Source: Gemmatimonadaceae bacterium (GTDB taxonomy: Bacteria > Gemmatimonadota > Gemmatimonadetes > Gemmatimonadales > Gemmatimonadaceae). Taken from it: DNA of 64,000 bases. This document shows, in pieces, positions 58,901-64,000 of this stretch. Every line of letters starts with the position of its first letter. Positions within the stretch are counted from its first letter, which is position 1. The notes beneath the pieces are model-generated. The model ran no database searches. It had not been told where the DNA came from and was given only the letters and a program-made list of their open reading frames with translations. The DNA lies in NCBI GenBank assembly GCA_035533015.1, contig DATLUQ010000019.1, positions 37,868-101,867 of the forward strand, written 5' to 3'. The position numbers and the translations under genes are program-made.

Positions 58901-59112
58901 CACCGCTCCGCCATCCGCCCCGCGTCGAACGCCGCCAGGGATTCGGCCGGATAGTAGTACATGTCGAAGTGCGGGGTGCGGAGAATCCGGAAGTCGAACG
59001 TCTGGTACTGGACCTTGTTGCGCCCAAAGTACTGGGCCGACGCGGTCGACACTCCGCCTGCAGCCAGGAACGCCAGCGCCAGAGCCGCCCGGCGCGTGAG
59101 CGATCGAATCAT
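55981..59112 (-). CDS. gluzincin peptidase / TolB-like propeller / BamA-like barrel fusion
   Basis: A 1043-residue exported protein with three parts. A signal peptide (1-26) is followed by a zinc peptidase domain with H139-E-L-V-H143 (I-G-H-E-L-V-H-V-F-Q) and Glu residues 170/174 in W-L-I-E-G-M-A-E-Y-F as third-ligand candidates. From about 290 to 620 lies a six-blade WD40/TolB-like propeller (F-S-P-D-G-Q-T-I-A-F-T; Y-T-P-D-G-K-E-L-L-F-V-S-D). The last 400 residues look like an outer-membrane beta-barrel of the BamA/surface-antigen type (I-R-G-Y-G-L-G near residue 900, R-I-P-L-F-G-S, closing L-A-P-G-W). It may be a surface-exposed protease displayed by its own barrel. Start ATG 59112; ATG 59151 is also possible. 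Confidence 0.8.
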   Translation of the reverse strand: MIRSLTRRAALALAFLAAGGVSTASAQYFGRNKVQYQTFDFRILRTPHFDMYYYPAESLAAFDAGRMAERWYTRHSETFSHQFERKSIVLYADHADFEQTNVIQESPDQATGGVTEGMRDRVVLPFTGSYKDNDHVIGHELVHVFQYDIAENGDVNGLARMSTLPGWLIEGMAEYFSLGRNSPLTAMWMRDAVERDSFPTIKQLNTDPRFFPYRYGQALWAYVAGRWGERSVVDIYRTSLRLGLDNAITRVLGETPDSLSADWAAANKALYTSQLVGRTKPQDAGQPVLQTGRKLADMNVSPVISPDGQYVAFFSSRSLFSIDLYLADAKTGRIIRKLASPASDPHFDALNFVNSSGAWSPDGKQFAFMVDEDGRDDIAILDVATGKIERRIGVPGVGAVTGISWSPGGKLLALSGMAGGISDIYTLDLASGQVRQLTNDRNADEMPQFSPDGQTIAFTTDRGPSTSFKDLRFSPLQLATISVNGGPVTVYSPFPNAKEINPQYTPDGKELLFVSDQDGFSDVYRLDLATGEVRRVTKVATGVSGITETSPAITVSPTTGRMLFTVFQGQGYAIYGLDAAATTGVPVQPTSVLNVASILPPGDLPGTNTVTAYLSDPFTGLVSGSEFTVHPYHSSFSLDAISQPSIGVQVGGYFGTGVAGGIAALWGDQLSDRQIYTVLQANGTVKDIGGAVYYTDLKHRWNWGLGIEHIPYLTGYTGLADTTFQGLPAVNYYQILQRIYIDQLSLNTQYPFSTTRRLELGVSGTRLGYDEQVDRITVVGGSVADEALSNVPSLPSTFYTQADIAFVSDNSNFAYVGPVSGERWRVEYTPTFGQLNFQGLLGDYRRYFFMQPFTLAVRGLHYGRYGRDAEAYNNGQIYPLYLGEETLIRGYGLGSFSPNECVANGGSNACPVFDRLLGSRVDVFNLEFRIPLFGSPQFGVFPTSLLPVEIAPFFDGGIAYSSSQPPDWRLARSANGIPASCFSAAAVAQSAFVNCVDHIPVFSTGITARVNLMGYFVLETYLAHPFERPGKNWVVGVQLAPGW

Positions 59113-59491
59113 TGAAGCCCCGCGGTGGAACCGCCTTGAAATGGTCGTCATCACCTTGGATCGCATGCCTGCTGAATACGGGTCGCCGCGCGCTGAAGCA
59201 AGGGGGATTGCCGTTCCCGAACGTATGGGGGATTGGCAGGGCATACGCGCCCCGGCGTACGTTTCAATAATGGGGTGTGGTACGCCACAGAGTTCCTAAA
59301 GTGCCCGATTGACGGTTCCCCTGCGCGGCCGTTGCGCGGCACACCCACCCTCTCCAATCCGGAGCGTCCCGGCATTCGTTCCCATCTCTTGCCCATGCCA
59401 CCCCGCGAACGCTGGCGCCCGCCCCACGCCCCGCCTCACGATCGCCGCGCGCTCTTCGAAACGAGACGTATGGTCCCCACCTGCCCGCTCC
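59113..59491. other. intergenic region upstream of the peptidase fusion and downstream of arfB
   Basis: 379 bases without a credible gene; the short frames here have non-protein composition. On the minus strand TTGAAA (59267-59262), a 16-base spacer and TATGCC (59245-59240) could be the fusion gene's promoter. I see no repeat or RNA element. Confidence 0.4.
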
Positions 59492-59923
59492 CTAGTCCGC
59501 GTCACCATGACGGCGACGTTTGCGCTCCCCGCGGCGGCGCTTGTCCTCAAGCCGGCGCTCAACCGAGGCGCGCGTAGGCTTGGTGGGACGCCGACGCTTC
59601 GGCACCACCAGCCCTCGGCGCACCACCGTCGCCAACCGCTCTTCAGCCGCGTCGCGATTCTGCGCCTGGCTCCGCCGTTCGCTGGCCACCACTCGCAGCG
59701 TGCCGTCGGCCGTGAGCCGCGAGCGGAGGGCCTGAGTAAGCCGTTCTCGCTGCGCGTCCGACAGCGCGCGCGACCGCGTCACGTTCCACTCCAACTCCAC
59801 GCGGGTGGACGACGTGTTCACGTGCTGACCGCCCGCGCCACCAGCCCGCGATGCCCGCACGGCGAGCTCGTGGCGCGGAATGGTGAGCGACGCGCTGACG
59901 TACAGGTCAGTCCGACCGTTCAC
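59492..59923 (-). CDS. arfB: alternative ribosome-rescue factor ArfB (peptidyl-tRNA hydrolase)
   Basis: A 143-residue release-factor-like protein with the catalytic G-G-Q (G31-G32-Q33 in G-G-A-G-G-Q-H-V-N) and a basic C-terminal tail (R-R-L-E-D-K-R-R-R-G-E-R-K-R-R-R) that enters the mRNA channel of stalled ribosomes. It releases nascent chains on non-stop ribosomes. Its start overlaps the end of the CorC-like gene by 17 bases, so both are probably co-expressed. Confidence 0.93.
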   Translation of the reverse strand: MNGRTDLYVSASLTIPRHELAVRASRAGGAGGQHVNTSSTRVELEWNVTRSRALSDAQRERLTQALRSRLTADGTLRVVASERRSQAQNRDAAEERLATVVRRGLVVPKRRRPTKPTRASVERRLEDKRRRGERKRRRHGDAD

Positions 59924-60803
59924 GGCCTCGCTCCACCGCCCGATGCACGCGCAATGCCGCTACCCGGCGGCCATCCATCGCCACCACTTCCAACTCTCCC
60001 CCCGGGTACGGCGCCCGGTCCCCGATCCTCGGCAACCGCCCCAGCCGGGCGAACGCGTAGCCCCCGATGGTTCGCCAATCGCCGTCCGGAATCGGTAGCT
60101 GGTATTCCCGACGCACGTCGCGGAGCGACAGGGATCCTGCCAGCTCGAGCACGCCGTCCGTCTCGATCGCGACCCGGGTCGCCACGTCGTACTCGTCGTT
60201 GATGTCGCCGATGACCTGTTCCACCAGATCCTCGAGCGTCACGATGCCCGCCGTCCCCCCATATTCGTCGAGCACGATCGCCACGTGCGCCCGTGTCTTT
60301 CGCAGGTCGTCGAGCACGCGCTGTGCCGGACGGGTGTCGGGCACGAACACCGGCTCCCGCAGGTGCCGGGCCAACGAGAACGGCATTCCCGAGTCGTGCA
60401 GCCAGAGATCCTTGGCCAGAAAGACTCCCACGATGTCGTCCAGCGATGTGCCGTACACGGGATAGCGCGAATAGCGCTCGCGCCGCAACACGTCGTGCAC
60501 CTCTTCCTCGGTGGCGTTGAGCGGGAGCGCCACGACGTTCGTGCGCGGTCGCATGACCTCCCGCACGCGCTTGGCGTGAATCTGCAGCACGCCGGCCAGC
60601 ATCCGGGCCCCGGCTTCCGACGCCCCCGCCGGTCCAGACCCGTCGACCAGACGGGCCAGAGCGGCGGCATCCGCCTCCGGCCCTGGACCCGGGGCATCAT
60701 CAGGCGCGGAAATACCAAGTAAGCCCAAGCCCCAATTGCGGATACGCCGGAACACGCCGACGGCTCGGCGATGGTTCATCTGCGGGTAGTCAGTCTGGGG
60801 CAT
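59907..60803 (-). CDS. CorC/HlyC-like CBS-pair protein without the DUF21 membrane domain
   Basis: A 298-residue soluble protein: N-terminal helical linker (G-A-R-M-L-A-G-V-L-Q-I-H-A-K-R-V-R-E-V-M-R-P-R-T), a CBS pair (V-V-A-L-P-L-N-A-T-E-E-E-V; R-Y-P-V-Y-G-T-S-L-D-D-I-V-G; F-V-P-D-T-R-P-A-Q-R-V-L-D-D), then the CorC/HlyC domain (L-E-L-A-G-S-L-S-L-R-D-V). This is the cytoplasmic part of magnesium/cobalt efflux CorC/CorB proteins, which normally carry an N-terminal DUF21 membrane domain. Start ATG 60803 is chosen; ATG 60779 and further upstream codons are in frame. The GTGCGAGATTT sequence seen before the MATE gene also lies upstream (60894-60884). Confidence 0.82.
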   Translation of the reverse strand: MPQTDYPQMNHRRAVGVFRRIRNWGLGLLGISAPDDAPGPGPEADAAALARLVDGSGPAGASEAGARMLAGVLQIHAKRVREVMRPRTNVVALPLNATEEEVHDVLRRERYSRYPVYGTSLDDIVGVFLAKDLWLHDSGMPFSLARHLREPVFVPDTRPAQRVLDDLRKTRAHVAIVLDEYGGTAGIVTLEDLVEQVIGDINDEYDVATRVAIETDGVLELAGSLSLRDVRREYQLPIPDGDWRTIGGYAFARLGRLPRIGDRAPYPGGELEVVAMDGRRVAALRVHRAVERGRERSD

Positions 60804-60958
60804 CCGGCTGGGTCGGTCAGAAACGTATGCACCGGCGGGTCGTCCATGCCTGTAGCAGAATGCCAGTGTGAACGGGTCTTGAGAAATCTCGCACTTTGCA
60901 ATAGCCAACCCTCGTGCGCTCTCACACTTCAGTAGGAAGCCCAACCTCTTTCGAGGCC

Positions 60959-62620
60959 ATGTTGGACCCACGGCACCTGCTCCGCTGGGTCTACCTTGGC
61001 CGGCTTTCGGTCGCGAGTGCGATCTTCATCGCCGGCGTGGTGAATTGGGCCAAGCAGGAAACCGATGCCTCAAAACTCACTGTGGTCACCGTGGCCTTCG
61101 CGCTGGTCACGGTCCTCACGGTCGTGTCGTTCGCGTACAGCGAAATATACCGAAAGCCGCTCGGCAAGACCTTCTTGTACCTGCAGAGCATCCTCGATTT
61201 GCTGCTCGTGACGGTCGTGGTACACGTCACCCCGGGCAGCCCAGACAGCGGCTCCGTCTCCCAATTCTCGGCGCTGTATATCCTGGTCATCGCCACCGCC
61301 ACCCTCATGCTGCCTGTTGGTGGCGGACTGCTCGTCGCGGCGCTGGGCATCGTGCTGTTCTTCGCCGACACCGTGTTCGGCCTGAACGCCCAGATGCACA
61401 ACTCCATCGTATGGGCGCAGCTCGGCGTATTCGCCGCCGTGTCGCTCGGCTGTGCGATCCTTGCCTCGCAATTACAGAAGGCGGGCGAGGGCAAAGAAGT
61501 GCTGGTCGCTGCCCTCGAGCATGCGCGCGTGCAGGCCGATGACATCCTGCGCAACATCCAGAGTGGGGTCGTCACGATCGATTCGGGCGGCAATCTGCGC
61601 TACGCCAATCCCAAGGCGCAGACACTACTGGGAGTCGATCTGGAGTCCGCCATGGGCGTACCGGTGGTCGATCAGATCCAGGCGGTGGCGCCGGAACTTG
61701 CGCAGGCCTTGGAGCAGTCGGTGACCAACCGAATCCGCACCTTGCGGGGCGAAGGGACCGTCACCGCCGGGGGACGGCGCTTTCCGATCGGCGTGACCAC
61801 CACGTACACCGAGGGCGATGGCCAGCGCACCGAACGCACCGCCACAGCCATCTTCCAGGATATCTCCGACCAGAAACGCATCGACACGCTGCGGCTGCGC
61901 GCCCAACGGCTGGAGGGCGTGGCCGAGTTGAGCGCATCGCTGGCCCACGAGATCAAGAATCCGCTGGCCTCCATTCGCAGTGCGGTGGAGCAGTTGGCCA
62001 AGATGCGTCAGGAATCAGCCGACCAGCAGACGTTGAGCGGCCTCGTATTGCGCGAGTCCGACCGCCTGTCGCGGCTGCTCACCGAGTTCCTCGACTTCGC
62101 GCGCGTGCGGGTGTCGCGCACCGGTTCGGTGAACGTGGCCGATCTCGTGCGCGGTGCGGCCCGCCTCGTGGAGGCGCATCCCGACCGGCGCGACGTGTGC
62201 GTCGTGTGCACCGCGCCCGACGATGAATCGCTGGTCGTGCAGGGCGACGAAGACCTGCTGCACCGCGCGGTATTCAACCTCGTGCTCAATGCGGCGCAGG
62301 CCTCGCCCGATGGCGGTACGGTACGCGTGGACGCGATGGTCATGACGCCGGACCAGCTTCCCCTCGGTGTGCGCTACGACCAGGGGAGCGTCTCGGTGCG
62401 GGTGAGCGACGAAGGGTCGGGCATTGCGCTCGAGATCCGCGACCGGCTGTTCGATCCCTTCTTCACCACCAAGGCAGGCGGCAGCGGGCTCGGGCTCGCC
62501 GTGGTGCACCGGGCCATCGAGGCACATCGCGGCGTGGTATTTCTCGACAGCGGCGCCCGCGGCACCACGTTCACTGTCATCCTGCCGCAGGCACAGACCC
62601 CCACCGGAGACACTGCGTGA
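60959..62620 (+). CDS. membrane sensor histidine kinase with PAS domain (PilS-like)
   Basis: A 553-residue kinase. Six hydrophobic helices lie in residues 1-185 (including L-L-L-V-T-V-V-V-H-V and A-V-S-L-G-C-A-I-L-A-S), followed by a PAS domain (N-I-Q-S-G-V-V-T-I-D-S-G-G-N-L-R-Y) and the HisKA domain with H330 in S-L-A-H-E-I-K-N-P-L. The ATPase domain has N-L-V-L-N-A-A-Q-A, D-E-G-S-G-I-A and G-S-G-L-G-L-A-V-V. The six-helix plus PAS design matches PilS, the sensor of the PilS/PilR pair that controls pilin genes. The ATG at 60959 is used; a GTG at 60914 is in frame. It overlaps the regulator by GTGA. Confidence 0.9.
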   Translation: MLDPRHLLRWVYLGRLSVASAIFIAGVVNWAKQETDASKLTVVTVAFALVTVLTVVSFAYSEIYRKPLGKTFLYLQSILDLLLVTVVVHVTPGSPDSGSVSQFSALYILVIATATLMLPVGGGLLVAALGIVLFFADTVFGLNAQMHNSIVWAQLGVFAAVSLGCAILASQLQKAGEGKEVLVAALEHARVQADDILRNIQSGVVTIDSGGNLRYANPKAQTLLGVDLESAMGVPVVDQIQAVAPELAQALEQSVTNRIRTLRGEGTVTAGGRRFPIGVTTTYTEGDGQRTERTATAIFQDISDQKRIDTLRLRAQRLEGVAELSASLAHEIKNPLASIRSAVEQLAKMRQESADQQTLSGLVLRESDRLSRLLTEFLDFARVRVSRTGSVNVADLVRGAARLVEAHPDRRDVCVVCTAPDDESLVVQGDEDLLHRAVFNLVLNAAQASPDGGTVRVDAMVMTPDQLPLGVRYDQGSVSVRVSDEGSGIALEIRDRLFDPFFTTKAGGSGLGLAVVHRAIEAHRGVVFLDSGARGTTFTVILPQAQTPTGDTA

Positions 62621-63999
62621 CCACCCGCCCGCCGGACCCGCGGCCCACCGTGCTCGTCGTCGATGACGAGACTGGCATCCTCGAGTCGCTGAGCATCCTG
62701 CTCCGCAATGAAGGGTTCGATCCGCGGCTGGCCCATGGCGGCAAGAAGGGGCTCGAGATGCTGGGCGAATTCTCGCCCGAGATTGTGCTCACCGACATCC
62801 GCATGCCGAACGTGACCGGGGTCGAAATTCTGGCCGCCGCCCGGCAGAACGACCCCGACGTACCGGTGATCCTGATGACGGCGCAGGCCACGCTGCAATC
62901 GGCCATGCAGGCCGTGAACGAGGGCGCGTTCTACTACATCCAGAAACCGTTTCATAACGACGAACTGATCGCCATCATCAAGCGCGCCGCCGAGCACCGG
63001 CAGCTGCGCGTGGAGAACAAGTCGCTCAAGCAGGAGATCAAGCGCCGGGAACGGCGTCAGGGCGACCGGCCCGTCGGGAACAGCAAGTCGTGGATCGAGG
63101 TGCTCGAACTCGCCGAGACCGTGGCGCCCACCGAGAGCACGGTGCTCATCCAGGGCGAGTCGGGTACGGGCAAGGAAGTGATCGCACGCTACATCCACGA
63201 GTTGTCCACGCGCACGGGGGGGCCGTTCCTTTCCATCAACTGCGGCGCGCTCCCCGAAGGTCTGTTGGAAAGCGAGCTGTTCGGTCACGTCAAGGGTTCA
63301 TTCACCGGCGCCGTGAAGGACAAATCGGGATTGTTCGCGGCCGCGGCCAAAGGCACGTTCTTCCTCGACGAGATCGGCGAGACGACGCCGGCCACGCAGG
63401 TCAAGTTGCTCCGCGTGTTGCAGCACCGCGAGGTGATCCCCGTGGGCGCCACCGACGCCGAGCCGATCGATGTGCGCCTCATTGCCGCCACCAATCGCGA
63501 TCTCGAAGAGGACATCAAGGCCGGCCGGTTCCGCAGCGATCTCTACTACCGCCTCAACGTGATCCTCGTGCACCTGCCTCCACTCCGGCAGCGCCGCGAC
63601 GACATTCCGTTGCTCATCGACCATTTTCTCCAGCGCATCGCGCACTCGCGCGGCGAACCGCTCAAACACCTCGACGACGCGGCACTCGCCGTGGCGCAGG
63701 AACATGCCTGGCCTGGGAACGTGCGCGAACTCGAGAACGCCCTGGAGCGCGCGGCCATCCTCACCACCGGCGAAACGATCGGTGTCGGCGGCCTGCCCGA
63801 ACGCGTCACGCAGCGCAGCGCCGAGCCACTCGTCACTTCGCGCACGCCGCCCAATCCCACGCTCGAAGCCGTGGAACGCGCGTACATCATGTGGGTGCTG
63901 CAGAGCGAAGGTGGCAACAAGTCGCGCGCCGCTGAGGCGCTCGGCATCGATCCCTCGACGCTCTATCGCAAACTGTCGCGCTACGGAGTCGAGGCGTGA
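62617..63999 (+). CDS. NtrC-family sigma-54 response regulator (PilR-like)
   Basis: A 460-residue three-domain regulator. Receiver with phospho-acceptor D60 (E-I-V-L-T-D-I-R-M-P), AAA+ core with Walker A G-E-S-G-T-G-K-E (180-187), and a G-S-F-T-G-A loop (227-232) that contacts sigma-54, then Fis-type HTH (G-N-K-S-R-A-A-E-A-L-G-I-D-P-S-T-L-Y). It activates RpoN-dependent promoters after phosphorylation by its partner kinase directly upstream. The loop has Ser where most members have Ala (G-A-F-T-G-A). The GTG at 62617 overlaps the kinase stop. The gene ends one base before the window end. Confidence 0.94.
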   Translation: MTTRPPDPRPTVLVVDDETGILESLSILLRNEGFDPRLAHGGKKGLEMLGEFSPEIVLTDIRMPNVTGVEILAAARQNDPDVPVILMTAQATLQSAMQAVNEGAFYYIQKPFHNDELIAIIKRAAEHRQLRVENKSLKQEIKRRERRQGDRPVGNSKSWIEVLELAETVAPTESTVLIQGESGTGKEVIARYIHELSTRTGGPFLSINCGALPEGLLESELFGHVKGSFTGAVKDKSGLFAAAAKGTFFLDEIGETTPATQVKLLRVLQHREVIPVGATDAEPIDVRLIAATNRDLEEDIKAGRFRSDLYYRLNVILVHLPPLRQRRDDIPLLIDHFLQRIAHSRGEPLKHLDDAALAVAQEHAWPGNVRELENALERAAILTTGETIGVGGLPERVTQRSAEPLVTSRTPPNPTLEAVERAYIMWVLQSEGGNKSRAAEALGIDPSTLYRKLSRYGVEA

Positions 64000-64000
64000 C

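Noticed and set aside
59233..59577. A 114-codon frame in the gap after arfB
   Set aside because: Pro/Arg-rich, no ribosome site, and its end overlaps arfB antisense.
1..64000. CRISPR arrays, rRNA, tRNA, integrases, transposases, toxin-antitoxin or defence genes
   Set aside because: No repeat-spacer pattern, no recognisable RNA gene, and no mobile or defence family was found on either strand; a tool-based scan could still pick up a degenerate tRNA.

Overview
This is a GC-rich chromosomal stretch with no rRNA, tRNA, phage, insertion sequence or CRISPR array that I could recognise. It carries about 50 genes. Large exported proteins are plentiful: an Asp-box (VPS10-like) protein, a propeller-phosphoesterase lipoprotein, fused membrane/spermidine-synthase-like proteins, and a metallopeptidase-propeller-barrel fusion. 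Together with recurrent TAnnTT sequences upstream of genes (a -10 type known from Bacteroidetes), they suggest a member of the FCB group, most likely Gemmatimonadota. That is an inference from gene style; the window has no phylogenetic marker I can place with certainty.

Layout. 1-6.4 kb: end of an S9 peptidase, a NiCoT nickel/cobalt permease, a zinc alcohol dehydrogenase, a rhomboid protease, a LolA-like exported protein and a beta-helix/PA14 exported protein. 6.5-14.6 kb: two tandem, translationally coupled MFS/spermidine-synthase-like fusions, an FMN 2-hydroxy-acid oxidase, a zinc/manganese-type ABC ATPase and permease pair without a binding protein, and a small unknown protein. 14.6-20.2 kb: the Asp-box protein, a membrane protein and an aldo/keto reductase. 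20.4-25.3 kb: a tyrosine phenol-lyase flanked by two small related exported proteins, then a DUF2339-like membrane protein. 25.4-32.9 kb: an M1 peptidase, a small Ig-like lipoprotein, an unknown exported protein, a receiver-histidine kinase, and a TonB-dependent receptor under a TPP riboswitch, divergent from infA. 33.2-45.4 kb: propeller-phosphoesterase, Rieske-FAD reductase, threonylcarbamoyl-AMP synthase, a pnuC-nadR NAD-salvage pair, a MATE exporter, a CtpA protease, a serine hydrolase and an M30-like lipoprotein peptidase. 45.5-53.5 kb: hslR and cydAB on the minus strand, divergent from a tetR-tolC-emrA-emrB efflux operon with a clear TetR-type palindrome. 53.6-59.1 kb: a cytochrome b plus lipidated Tat molybdoenzyme pair, an LTxxQ-type exported protein and the three-part surface peptidase. 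59.5-64 kb: arfB, a CorC-like CBS protein and a PilS/PilR-like two-component pair whose regulator ends at the window edge.

How it fits together. The genes fit an aerobic or microaerobic heterotroph that degrades peptides outside or in the envelope (S9, M1, M30-like, CtpA and rhomboid enzymes), breaks down tyrosine, scavenges thiamin and nicotinamide riboside, and protects itself with multidrug efflux and a bd oxidase. The best-supported regulatory elements are the TPP riboswitch on the receptor, the TetR operator, and hairpin terminators after tpl and between convergent genes.

The most interesting items are the TPP-riboswitch-controlled receptor, the correct reading of the tryptophanase-like gene as tyrosine phenol-lyase, the peptidase-propeller-barrel fusion, the lipidated molybdoenzyme, the small ORF coupled to pnuC, and the recurrent TAnnTT motif. 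I found no defence island or clearly new multi-gene system.
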